DNA of 64,000 nt from Myxococcales bacterium (GTDB lineage Bacteria > Myxococcota_A > Polyangia > Polyangiales > Polyangiaceae). Under the pieces are notes generated by a model. That model was not told the DNA's origin. It saw nothing but the letters and a program-made list of their open reading frames with translations, and made no database searches. Location of the stretch: the NCBI GenBank assembly GCA_013297655.1, contig JAAFHV010000015.1, forward strand, positions 1 through 64,000, given 5' to 3'. This document shows, one piece after another, positions 33,336-41,638 of the stretch (within the stretch, counting starts at the first letter, position 1; every line of letters starts with the position of its first letter). The translations under genes were made by a program, and so were the position numbers.

Positions 33336-35425
33336 GATCTTCCCTGTGGAAGGAGGCGACGAATGACAGACATGAGGTGGTCTCGCTCGACGGGTTTCGT
33401 GACGTATTCCACGCAGCCTGCGTCGCGCGCTTTCTGCCGCTCTTCCTGGCCGGCATGCGCCGTCACGGCGACGATGGGGACGTGCGCGACCGAGGGGCTC
33501 GCCTTGATTCGTCGCGTCGCTTCCCACCCGTCGATCCTCGGCAGCGAGAGATCCATCAGGATGAGATCGGGGACTTCGCGCGTCGCGCGCTCGACTCCGG
33601 CCTCGCCGTCCTCCGCTTCCATCAGCTCGAAGTCGGCAGAGAGGTAGCGCCGCACGATGTCGCGGTTCTGCGGGTTGTCCTCGACGTAGAGAATGCGCGG
33701 GAGAAGCTTCTCGATCGAGCGCTTCGACGCGACGAGCTTGGTCGCTTGGCGCACGAGCTCGTCGAGCGCGACGCCACCCTTCGCGAGCACGTGCGAGACG
33801 CCGTCTTCGAGGGTGCGCTGCTCGTCACGCGACAGGCTCTTCCCCGTGAGCACGAGGATGGGGACGTCGTTGCCCTCTGCACGCAACGTTCGCAGCACTT
33901 CGAAGCCGTCGATGCCCGGCATCAAGAGGTCGAGGACGACCATCGCGGGAGAGACGACCCGCGCGCGAAGGAGCGCCTCTTCACCGTTCGCGGCTTCTAC
34001 AGTGGTGAAGCCTACTCGGCGCAAGCTGCGCGAGACCAGCTCGCGCATCGCAGGATCGTCGTCGACGACGAGCACGTCGCCCGCTTCGGGCCGAATCGAC
34101 TTTTTGACGACCGCGACGAGCATGTCGGGCTCGACCGGCTTGACGAGGTAGTCGCAAGCTCCGAACGAGAACCCGCGCGCGCGCTGCTCTTCGACCGAGA
34201 GGATGACGACGGGAATGTTGGCAGTCGCAGGATCGCCCTTGAGGCGCGCGAGCACCCCCCAGCCATCGAGCTTCGGCATGTGAAGATCGAGCAAGATCAT
34301 CGACGGACGGTGCTGCTTGGCGAGCGCGAGGCCCTCCATGCCGTCCGACGCCGAAATCACGTCGAACGAGCCGTCGAGGAGGTGACCACGAAGGAGCTGA
34401 TGCACCATCGGGTCGTCGTCGACGATGAGCACGGTGACGCCGCTCGCGGGCGGGGTCGAGTCCTCGCGCTGGACGACCAAGTGCTGGCGCTCCTGCGTGC
34501 CGTGCCCGAGGGCGTTCGGCAGCTTCACGAAGAACGTGGTGCCGCGGCCGAACGTGCTCGTCACGCTCACCACGCCGCCGAGCACCTGCGTGACCTCGCG
34601 GACGATCGCGAGCCCGAGGCCGGTCCCACCGACACGACGGCTCGGACTGCCGTCGACCTGGCGGAACTTGTCGAAGATATGGGGGAGTTGGTCGGCCGGA
34701 ATACCCGAGCCGGTGTCCTCGACCTTGATGAGCAATGTCTTCGCGTCGGCCGAAGCGGTCACGACGATCTCGCCCGAATCGGTGAACTTCGCGGCGTTGG
34801 AGCACAAGTTCAGCAAGACTTGCTTGAGCTTGAGGGAGTCGGTGAACGCAGAGCGGGCCTCTGCTTCGACCACGGTCTTGAGCTCGACGTCCTTGCCGCG
34901 GAGAAACTCGCGGACAGTGGCCGTGCACTCCGTGAGCATTTGCTCCACGTCGACCGTCTCGTGGACGATCTCGACGCGCCCGGCCTCGATCTTGGACAAA
35001 TCGAGGATGTCGTTGATGAGGGCGAGGAGCGTCTTCGCGTTCGCCTTGATGACGTTGAGGTCTCGCCGGCCGTGAGGCGTGAGGCGCTGCCCCTCCTCCC
35101 GCAGCACGAGGTCGCAGTAACCGAGGATGCCGTTGAGAGGAGTGCGGATCTCGTGCGAGAAGTTCGCGAGGAACTCGCTCTTCAACCGAGCCGACGCCTC
35201 CATCTCGTGGGCGCGTTGCTCTTCGACCTTACGCGAGCGCGCGAGCTCGATCGCGAGACGATCGAGGTCCTCGTTTTGTTGGCGCGTCACTTCCATGAGG
35301 AGCGCGCGCTGCTGGAACGTCGCGAGCGCACGGGCGGCGACGACGGCCCTCGCTTCGAGCTCTTTACGTAGCGCCGCGTTCTCGTCGCTGAGCCGCTTGA
35401 TCTCGGCCTGGAGAGTGTCGCTCAC
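33332..35425 (-). CDS. Hybrid histidine kinase with three receiver domains
   Basis: 697 residues from a GTG at 35425 overlapping the FIST gene stop (GTGA). The first 80 residues are a coiled coil with no membrane segment. HisKA has FLANFSHEIRTPLNGIL (His91); the ATPase domain has LCSNAAKFT, DTGSGIP and GGTGLGLAIV. Three receivers follow, with phospho-Asp in ILLDLHMPKLDG, VVLDLLMPGIDG and LILMDLSLPRIDG. The middle one ends in LAKGG instead of the usual KP. The kinase lacks its own sensor, so the FIST protein encoded just upstream is the likely input. Confidence 0.95.
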   Translation of the reverse strand: MSDTLQAEIKRLSDENAALRKELEARAVVAARALATFQQRALLMEVTRQQNEDLDRLAIELARSRKVEEQRAHEMEASARLKSEFLANFSHEIRTPLNGILGYCDLVLREEGQRLTPHGRRDLNVIKANAKTLLALINDILDLSKIEAGRVEIVHETVDVEQMLTECTATVREFLRGKDVELKTVVEAEARSAFTDSLKLKQVLLNLCSNAAKFTDSGEIVVTASADAKTLLIKVEDTGSGIPADQLPHIFDKFRQVDGSPSRRVGGTGLGLAIVREVTQVLGGVVSVTSTFGRGTTFFVKLPNALGHGTQERQHLVVQREDSTPPASGVTVLIVDDDPMVHQLLRGHLLDGSFDVISASDGMEGLALAKQHRPSMILLDLHMPKLDGWGVLARLKGDPATANIPVVILSVEEQRARGFSFGACDYLVKPVEPDMLVAVVKKSIRPEAGDVLVVDDDPAMRELVSRSLRRVGFTTVEAANGEEALLRARVVSPAMVVLDLLMPGIDGFEVLRTLRAEGNDVPILVLTGKSLSRDEQRTLEDGVSHVLAKGGVALDELVRQATKLVASKRSIEKLLPRILYVEDNPQNRDIVRRYLSADFELMEAEDGEAGVERATREVPDLILMDLSLPRIDGWEATRRIKASPSVAHVPIVAVTAHAGQEERQKARDAGCVEYVTKPVERDHLMSVIRRLLPQGRS

Positions 35426-36582
35426 GAGGAGGCCCCGAATACGAGCGAGGTGAGCGTGGTGTTGATGTGGAACCCGCAGTACGTCTCGAAATAGACATTG
35501 AAGCCCACGCACTCCGGCGCGCTGCCGAACGCCTTGGAGAGGTTCTCTGCTTCGCCCATCGCGGTGGCCTGCCACATGCGACCGGAGCAATGAAAGAGGA
35601 AGGCAGCTGTGGGCGACTGCACGCGCGCCGGAATGTCGACGTCGAAGAACTTCCGAGTATCGCCGACCGGATCCCCGATGCGCACGAGCTCGAGCTCTAC
35701 GCCCTCTTCGAGCATGTTGGCGAAGAGGATCGAGCCGTCGGGGAGCGGCTTCCACGGTGCACGAATGAAGTACTCGCGCCCAACCTTGAGCGCGGTCGGC
35801 ATGATCCCGAAGCCCTTCGGCTTCCCGAACTCGAGGTCGTCGATGGTCACCCCGAGCAGCTCGGCATAGCGTTGCGCCGCGGGTTTGCCGTCGATCTCGA
35901 TCGCGCGGTTCGTCGTTACGTCCACCTTGGTGAGGCGCAAAATTCGGCCCGTCGGGTGATACCAGTGATTGCGCATCGCCGCCCAGGGAGCGTCGGTTTT
36001 GAAGAGCACGGTCGCCACGGAATCGGTCGTCACTTCGTCGTCGACGTGGATCACCGAAGACTGCTTCGCGGGATCGGACTCGGAGTCTGCCGCCCCACCA
36101 CCGACCGCCACGAGGGCCTGGTTGCGGGACATGATGCCCATCAGAAACTCTTCTTTTTTGTAGCGAAACCCGTCATCGATCACGAGCGCGACGTAGCGCT
36201 TGGTGCCGAGCGCGTCGTCGCGCACGTCGAGCTGGCGCGCAGCGTCGCCGATCGCGCTGTCGCCCGCCGCCACCGCAGCCGTCGTCAAGTTGCGACCGAG
36301 GCCAATGCCCACCTCGAAGTCACCGCTCACGGCCCCGAGCAGCACCGAGTTCTGGTGGATTCCGTCACGATCGATCTCGCCAGCGGAGCTCGCACCGATG
36401 AGGCGCGCTTTCGGAAACCGGGAGCGCACGGCCTTGTTGAGGGCGACGTGGTCGAAGGACCGCGGGGCGTACACGGTCACGAGCTTGGGCTCGGCGCCTT
36501 CGAGCTTCGACACGAGCTTGTCAATCGCGCGAACCGGATCCTGCTCGTCGGTCCTCGCCGACTTGAGAGTCACGCTGGGCAT
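35422..36582 (-). CDS. FIST-domain sensory protein
   Basis: 386 residues covering FIST N (about 20-220; LIGASSAGEI and VGGGAADS motifs) and FIST C (about 225-370; GVELELVRIGDP, AFLFHCSGR and VYFETYCGFHINTTL). FIST proteins are cytoplasmic sensors of small molecules, possibly amino acids, usually encoded beside or fused to kinases and c-di-GMP enzymes. Here the stop overlaps the hybrid kinase start, so it should control that kinase directly. There is no signal peptide or membrane segment. Confidence 0.93.
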   Translation of the reverse strand: MPSVTLKSARTDEQDPVRAIDKLVSKLEGAEPKLVTVYAPRSFDHVALNKAVRSRFPKARLIGASSAGEIDRDGIHQNSVLLGAVSGDFEVGIGLGRNLTTAAVAAGDSAIGDAARQLDVRDDALGTKRYVALVIDDGFRYKKEEFLMGIMSRNQALVAVGGGAADSESDPAKQSSVIHVDDEVTTDSVATVLFKTDAPWAAMRNHWYHPTGRILRLTKVDVTTNRAIEIDGKPAAQRYAELLGVTIDDLEFGKPKGFGIMPTALKVGREYFIRAPWKPLPDGSILFANMLEEGVELELVRIGDPVGDTRKFFDVDIPARVQSPTAAFLFHCSGRMWQATAMGEAENLSKAFGSAPECVGFNVYFETYCGFHINTTLTSLVFGASS

Positions 36583-36662
36583 GGAATAGTCCTGGTCTTT
36601 CCTTTGGGGAGGCGCTCGGCCTCGTTCTCACGGCAACCCTCTTCGACGAAGGAAAGCCAATC

Positions 36663-36697
36663 GGCAAAGAGGGCATCGCGTGATGCCGCTCTTTGCC
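36663..36697 (-). terminator. Strong hairpin after the multihaem cytochrome gene
   Basis: GGCAAAGAG-GGCATC pairs with GATGCC-(G)-CTCTTTGCC: a 15-bp stem with one bulge and a GCGT loop, about 30 nt downstream of the cytochrome stop. No T-run follows on the minus strand. Confidence 0.6.
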
Positions 36698-36726
36698 TAC
36701 TCGAAAGTTGGCTGCCGGTCTATTTT

Positions 36727-38508
36727 CTAGTTGAGTCCACTCTTCGGGTGGGTCGTGTGACACGCAGAAGTGCATTGGTCGAACGACTCGCGACCGCCGC
36801 CGACGTACATGCTCTCGATCGGACCGAATTGAGCAACGTGGGATTGCGGATAGCTCTTGTGGCAGGAGAGGCAGGCGGCTTTGCTGGTCCGCTGGATTCC
36901 CGCTTGGTCGAGGTGGCAGGCGCTGCACTTGTCCAGACGCTCGTCGAAGCGGTTCGAGCGCGAGTGGATGAAGTGGGTACGGACGGCGATCGGGCCCTCG
37001 AGCTCGAAGCCGAGCGGGACGTGGCACGATGCGCAGGCCGCGCGGTTGTCGTTTCCGTGAAGCACCTTCGAGAGCTCGCCGCCGCCGGAGTGGCAGCTCG
37101 TGCAGGGGCCCGTGTTGAGCTTCGCGACGGTCTTCGTGGTGGTGCCGACCTGGATTTGCACGGTTCGGCTAAACGGAACATCTTCACCGAGATAGGTACG
37201 GCGACCCTTCACGGTCACGAGGTACGTGCCGGGGCGCGCGTCCGCGGGGAGGCTGTAGACCCAGTTGTCCGGCGGCGTGCGGGCCCAACCGGCGCGGAGA
37301 GGATCGAACGCACCGCCGAAGAGGTCGCTCGAAGTAGGGAAGAGGCGGAACTGCGCGAACACGTTGTCACGTGCGAAGGTGCCCACGGTCTGGACGTCCT
37401 CCGGTCCGAGGAATTGAGAGAGCTCCGCGATCGAGCGGATCGGCTTTACGTCCTGCGCCGGTCCGATGATTTGGCTCATCAGCATGCGCTCGCGGTGCTT
37501 ACGACGGTAGTACGTGGTCGTCGGGTCGAAGAACGCGCGGTAATACTGGATTCCAGGCTCGTTCGCGCCGAATACGACCTCGTTGTACGTAGGCAAGCTC
37601 CCCTCCGGGTGGAGCCGAGCTCCCTGGCCGTCGCGGAGGGTGATGCGATATCGGATGTCGGTGCCCGGAGCATACGTGCCGTCCGCCCGAGGGGGAGTCA
37701 GCGCGTCGAGGTCGATCGAGAAACCGTACGCGTAGGTCGGGTTCTGAATCTGAGTGACCGGGATGGTGTAGGAGGCGTTGCTCTTTTGCGACCAGGTCAC
37801 GCGGAGGCGCGTGGTGTTGGGGTGGATGGTGAAGGTCTTCTCGGGGCTCCGCGTGTAGCGAAGCTCGACGAGAGCCTCTTCTTGGAACTTGGTGGCGCCG
37901 ACGCAGTTCGTCGCGGACACGCAGTCGTTCGTCCACTGGATGGCGCGGTAACGACGCGCGAAGAAGTCGTCCGACTCGCGGCGCTTGTCGTCGCTTCCGG
38001 CGTTCAGGACGATCGGCGAGCCCAAGGTCGCTCCCGCGGCGTTCTCCTGTCGCACTACGAACGAGTTCGACTGGTTCATCCACTTCGCGTTGCGGAAAAA
38101 GCGGCGTCGCGTGAAGGTACCGTCTGCGTTCGAGAGGAGTACGAACTCTTGGTCTGCGAGGCTGACCCCGCGCCAGTCGAGGGTGCTGAAATCGCCCGTG
38201 TGATCGAGCGCTGCGACCCCTTCGTCGACCGCGGCGTCGACGACGGCGCGCAGGTCGATCTGGTTGATGTGGAACTTCTGCCCTTTCTTGACCTTCAGTG
38301 GGGCGCCGACTCCATTTTCGATCTCTAGCGCGAGCCCCACGCTCGCCTGGTGATCATCATCGTCGCAGCGCGTTGCCTGAGAGACTTCTCCCAGACTCGC
38401 CAAATCTGCACCATCGTCGCTGGCACAACCCGCGAACGAGACCAAAAGGGCTGCCCCAATGGCCATGAAAATCGGCTTGCGGATACTCGAAGGTCTTGGG
38501 TCTTCCAT
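36727..38508 (-). CDS. Five-haem outer-surface cytochrome c lipoprotein
   Basis: 593 residues with a strong AGGAGG Shine-Dalgarno. The signal peptide ends with lipobox VSFAGC. About 430 residues of beta-rich sequence precede the haem region. There CTSCH, CASCH, CSACH and CLSCH give four ordinary sites, and a fifth, CTSACH near the C-terminus, has three residues between the cysteines. The layout resembles OmcA/MtrC-type surface cytochromes but with fewer haems, so extracellular electron transfer is plausible but not shown. It lies between two signalling operons on the same strand, each separated from it by a gap. Confidence 0.85.
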   Translation of the reverse strand: MEDPRPSSIRKPIFMAIGAALLVSFAGCASDDGADLASLGEVSQATRCDDDDHQASVGLALEIENGVGAPLKVKKGQKFHINQIDLRAVVDAAVDEGVAALDHTGDFSTLDWRGVSLADQEFVLLSNADGTFTRRRFFRNAKWMNQSNSFVVRQENAAGATLGSPIVLNAGSDDKRRESDDFFARRYRAIQWTNDCVSATNCVGATKFQEEALVELRYTRSPEKTFTIHPNTTRLRVTWSQKSNASYTIPVTQIQNPTYAYGFSIDLDALTPPRADGTYAPGTDIRYRITLRDGQGARLHPEGSLPTYNEVVFGANEPGIQYYRAFFDPTTTYYRRKHRERMLMSQIIGPAQDVKPIRSIAELSQFLGPEDVQTVGTFARDNVFAQFRLFPTSSDLFGGAFDPLRAGWARTPPDNWVYSLPADARPGTYLVTVKGRRTYLGEDVPFSRTVQIQVGTTTKTVAKLNTGPCTSCHSGGGELSKVLHGNDNRAACASCHVPLGFELEGPIAVRTHFIHSRSNRFDERLDKCSACHLDQAGIQRTSKAACLSCHKSYPQSHVAQFGPIESMYVGGGRESFDQCTSACHTTHPKSGLN

Positions 38509-38596
38509 ACTGCACCTCCTAACTGCACATGGACATGATTCAGGTCGCTCGCTCTTCGTCGTTCTCCCTTCGATGCTTATTCAAGTTGACGTTCTA

Positions 38597-38908
38597 TTAC
38601 TGGAACGAGCTCTCGAAGCGCCCCAGCGCCATCTCGAGCTCGGACAAGGCTGCGACGAGGCCGTCGCGGCGGGCAGCGCTCACGTCGGCGTGAAGTTGCG
38701 TCGCCGCCTCTTCCGCTGCTCGCGCGATCACGACGAGGTCGCCGAGGCCGAGGAGCCCCGCTTCACCGGCCAACGAATGCATGTGCCGTGCGAGGTGGAG
38801 GGCGCCGTCGCCCTCGACGTTCTTGGCGGTGCGAAAGCCCTCCGCGATGCGTTCTTTGGCCGACTTCGCGAACCTCGGAAAAAACTTTCGTTGCAGATCG
38901 GCGAGCAC
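38597..38908 (-). CDS. Histidine phosphotransfer (Hpt) protein
   Basis: 103 residues from a GTG at 38908 that overlaps the upstream receiver stop (GTAG). The four-helix Hpt signature is RHMHSLAGEAGLLGLGDL; His44 is the likely phosphoacceptor. A stand-alone Hpt passes phosphoryl groups between receivers, and three receivers are encoded immediately upstream while a hybrid kinase with three receivers lies 3 kb away. It is probably the shuttle of this signalling block. Confidence 0.85.
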   Translation of the reverse strand: MLADLQRKFFPRFAKSAKERIAEGFRTAKNVEGDGALHLARHMHSLAGEAGLLGLGDLVVIARAAEEAATQLHADVSAARRDGLVAALSELEMALGRFESSFQ

Positions 38909-39279
38909 TACTTGGGTCCTCCGACCGCTTCGTGGACGCGGGCGACGAGCTTGTCGAGGCCAGCGCGTTTCGAGATGAACCCCGTCGCTTCGGCGGCGGC
39001 AGCGCGCATCGCGAGCTCCTCCTCGCCGAGGCTGGAGAGAAGGAAGATGGGCACTCGCACCGAGTACGCACCGCGCAGGAGCGCCGTCAGGTCGTCGCCG
39101 AAGGCTTCGGGCATCTGGACGTCGACGAGGATGAGGTCGGGCGGTGCAGACCTGCGGAGCGCCTCGAACTCGTCGAGGGTCGTCGCGACGGAGACGTCGT
39201 ACCCCTCGTCCACGAGGGCGTAGCGCGCCAGCTCGAGCACGAGCGGACTGTCGTCGATGATGAGGATCTTACGCGACAC
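38908..39279 (-). CDS. Stand-alone response regulator
   Basis: 123 residues, receiver only: ILIIDDSPL, phospho-Asp in LILVDVQMPEAFGDD, Lys in GFISKRAG. It is a paralogue of the receiver at 29212-29622. Its start lies 11 nt inside the end of the PilZ-like/receiver gene and its stop overlaps the Hpt gene, so it belongs to a four-gene operon (40006-38597 on the minus strand) of receivers plus Hpt. Confidence 0.9.
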   Translation of the reverse strand: MSRKILIIDDSPLVLELARYALVDEGYDVSVATTLDEFEALRRSAPPDLILVDVQMPEAFGDDLTALLRGAYSVRVPIFLLSSLGEEELAMRAAAAEATGFISKRAGLDKLVARVHEAVGGPK

Positions 39280-40009
39280 CGACGTCCTCCCTTGCCATGA
39301 GAAACTCGAGGGTCTGGAAGAGGTCGCGCAGCACGAGGGGCTTCGCGAGGAAGATGTCCGCGCCGGCCGCGAGGGTGGCCTCTCGGACGTCGCTCCCGCC
39401 CACGCTGATCGCGACGACCGAGGCCTCCGCGTGGCGAGGGTCCTTCCGCAGCTTCGCGATGAACGTCGCGCCGTCTTGCATCGGCAGGTAGTAGTCGACG
39501 ATCACGAGGTCGTAGCGGCGCTCGGCGAGCTTCTCCATCGCCGCCACGCCGTCGTCCGCTTGATCGAGATGGAGCACACCGCTCCGCTCTCGGAAATATT
39601 TGTAAACTGCATACGAGAACATGTCGCGGATGAGGCGATTGTCCTCGACGAGGAGGACGGAGAGCTCGGCGCACTCGGCGAACGAGCGTGGCCCGGTGAG
39701 GCGCTTCACGAAGCGGCGCACGTCGACCCGCCCCGCTTCGTCGGCGTCGAATCGCACGCAGAACCCCGAGGGGGCCCCCGGGCCGCTCGAGAGGCGCACC
39801 TCGGAGACGACCCCCCGAACCCGGATCGGATCGACCGCCCGCGAGAGCGAGAGGCGAAGCGCGACCTCGGAGCCGACCGGAGGCAGCACGTCGGTCACCA
39901 AGAACACGGAGGACTCGCCGAGCTCGGTCGCGTACGACGTCACGATCCGGTCCGAGAGCTCGGCCTCCGCGCGGAGGAGCGGGCTCGGCTTTTTCGAGAT
40001 GGCGGTCAT
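39269..40009 (-). CDS. PilZ-like plus receiver protein
   Basis: 246 residues from ATG 40009, overlapping the upstream stop (ATGA). Residues about 10-110 look like a PilZ domain (GESSVFLVTDVLPPVGSEV, RVRGVVSEVR, GFCVRFD), although the RxxxR c-di-GMP motif is not clear. Residues about 117-245 form a receiver with VLLVEDNRLI, phospho-Asp in LVIVDYYLPMQDG and Lys in FLAKPL. It may join c-di-GMP status to the phosphorelay; if the Arg motif is truly absent it may not bind the nucleotide. Confidence 0.8.
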   Translation of the reverse strand: MTAISKKPSPLLRAEAELSDRIVTSYATELGESSVFLVTDVLPPVGSEVALRLSLSRAVDPIRVRGVVSEVRLSSGPGAPSGFCVRFDADEAGRVDVRRFVKRLTGPRSFAECAELSVLLVEDNRLIRDMFSYAVYKYFRERSGVLHLDQADDGVAAMEKLAERRYDLVIVDYYLPMQDGATFIAKLRKDPRHAEASVVAISVGGSDVREATLAAGADIFLAKPLVLRDLFQTLEFLMAREDVGVA

Positions 40010-41022
40010 GCGTGGCGCGCCCTTCCAATCGCCATGTTCGGGGGCGACAACTTCATCGTCATTTCCACGACCTCCCGCACGAAGCTGTCGAGGCCTCGGC
40101 TCTTCGAGACGAACCCGTCTGCCCCTGCCGCCATCGCGAGCAAGCGGAGCTCGGCATCGGGCAAGGTGGAGCAAAGAAGAATACGGAGCTCTTGCGAGCC
40201 GACCGCGTGCTTGAGGCGTGCGCAGAGCGCGTCCCCCGCGAGATCGGCGCGCCTCACGTTCGCGACGACCATGTTGGGGCACCAGTTGGCGACGATCGAG
40301 TCGACCTCGCCGAGGGCGACCGCGATGCGCACGTCGGCGCCCTCTGCGACGAGGCGCTCCTGCATGAGCTCGAGGGTCATCTCGCTCTCATCGATGAGGA
40401 GGAGACGAACGCGCTCCCACTCGCCCTGACGCGAGCCCACGCCCGCCTTCGGGGACGCACCACTCTCCGGACCGGCGAACGACGGTTGCTCGCGATCGGA
40501 GCGCGGCAAGCCGACATCGGCTGGGCGCGGAGAGCTGCCGATGGTGAACGGGTTCGTGGGCCGCTCCGACTCTTCCCCTCCGCTGGAGCGAGGATCGGGG
40601 AGGAGGCCCGCGAGCAAGTCGAGCAGACCGTCGCGCATCGGCGAGCGGCGCGCGGAAGACGAAGCGGGCGACGAGAGCGGGCCCATCGGTGGCTCCGTCC
40701 GCGGGGTCTCGGTGCGATCGCCGTAGAGGACGATCGGGCATCGGTCGGCGACCGCGTCGGCCACCATGGCGTGGCGTTCGCTCATTTGGCGAGCAGCGCC
40801 CGGCGCGGAGATGTCGAAGAGCACGACGGTAGGCGCCGGGTCGTCGAGGAGCCGGGCGATCCTCGCGACGTCACGCTCGAGCACGACGTCGTAGCCCGCG
40901 CCGAGCAGGACCGCGCCGGTCTTTGCGGCTCGTGAAGGATCGTCGTCGATCAGGACGATGCGGCTGCCACCCGAAGACTCACCCACGTTCCCCTCGATTC
41001 TCGATGATTCGCCTATCCCCAT
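40006..41022 (-). CDS. Double-receiver protein, second receiver lacks the phospho-Asp
   Basis: 338 residues. The first receiver (about 20-110) has IVLIDDDPS and a candidate phospho-Asp in VVLFDISAPGA. A Ser/Pro-rich linker of about 90 residues follows. The second receiver (about 205-325) begins LLLIDESEM but reads MVVANVRRADLAG where the phospho-Asp is expected, with Asn in its place; Lys is kept in GFVSKSRG. The second domain is therefore probably a pseudo-receiver used for protein contacts. First gene of the receiver/Hpt operon, coupled by an ATGA overlap. Confidence 0.85.
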   Translation of the reverse strand: MGIGESSRIEGNVGESSGGSRIVLIDDDPSRAAKTGAVLLGAGYDVVLERDVARIARLLDDPAPTVVLFDISAPGAARQMSERHAMVADAVADRCPIVLYGDRTETPRTEPPMGPLSSPASSSARRSPMRDGLLDLLAGLLPDPRSSGGEESERPTNPFTIGSSPRPADVGLPRSDREQPSFAGPESGASPKAGVGSRQGEWERVRLLLIDESEMTLELMQERLVAEGADVRIAVALGEVDSIVANWCPNMVVANVRRADLAGDALCARLKHAVGSQELRILLCSTLPDAELRLLAMAAGADGFVSKSRGLDSFVREVVEMTMKLSPPNMAIGRARHA

Positions 41023-41240
41023 TTACATGCCGGCAGTGAACGTCTGAACGTAGATGGCTGCCAAAACGGTGTCCACAAGTCCTCGGATGGTTTGGAGTTT
41101 TTTGGTGACGAAAGGGCTTACGGTGTCGCACACGAGTGCCTACGAGCGCTTTCGCTGCGCCATAATTTCTCGCCGAGCCGCGCGACGCGAGAAAGAAGTG
41201 TGCCAAGCATTTTCCTCGAAAAAACCGCGATTTCACGGAG

Positions 41241-41300
41241 CGAGTCGCGCCACTTTTGGCGCGACCTACCCGATCCCTGCGCCAAAAGTGGCTCGACTCA
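41241..41300. repeat. Long inverted repeat, 21-bp arms
   Basis: Arms 41241-41262 and 41279-41300 share GCGCCAAAAGTGGC flanked by complementary CGACTC/GAGTCG, with about one mismatch inside the stem and a 16-nt loop. The transcript of either strand could form a very stable hairpin. There is no T-run. Confidence 0.8.
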
Positions 41301-41538
41301 TCGGGTGCCTGCGCGCGTCTTTCGGGGGGCCTAAGCCCCCTCTCGGCGTCATGCGTCAGCGCCTCGAATGCCTGGACGAACGACTAGGTCCGCCAACCAG
41401 CGACGGATAGTCCCGCTCCGGATCGCACGTCCGGAGCGGTCTCGTGTGCTCCCGTCGAGGCCCGCCGGCGACCGTGCTCGGCGGCGGACGTTGCGCCGAA
41501 ACAAGGCAAAAACCGCTCGAATCCACGATCCTTCGCGC

Positions 41539-41576
41539 GCGTGGGGCGTGGCATTTCGCGACACCACTCCCCACGC
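41539..41576 (-). terminator. Hairpin downstream of the phytase-like lipoprotein gene
   Basis: GCGTGGGGCGTGG pairs with CCACTCCCCACGC (12 of 13) around a 12-nt loop, 60-100 nt after the minus-strand stop. No T-run. Confidence 0.45.
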
Positions 41577-41638
41577 TCCGTGGGTGATCGACGTGAGCCT
41601 TCGCGCCGGCGTTGGCGCGCCAAGCTCGATGGAAATGC

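Larger units (their letters stand above)
41023..41638. other. 616-bp intergenic region with three inverted repeats
   Basis: No credible gene on either strand. It holds a long inverted repeat (41241-41300), a short GC hairpin (GGGGGC-CTAA-GCCCCC, 41324-41340) and a hairpin downstream of the next gene (41539-41576). Both flanking genes run on the minus strand, so it must contain the terminator of one and the promoter of the receiver operon. Confidence 0.55.
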
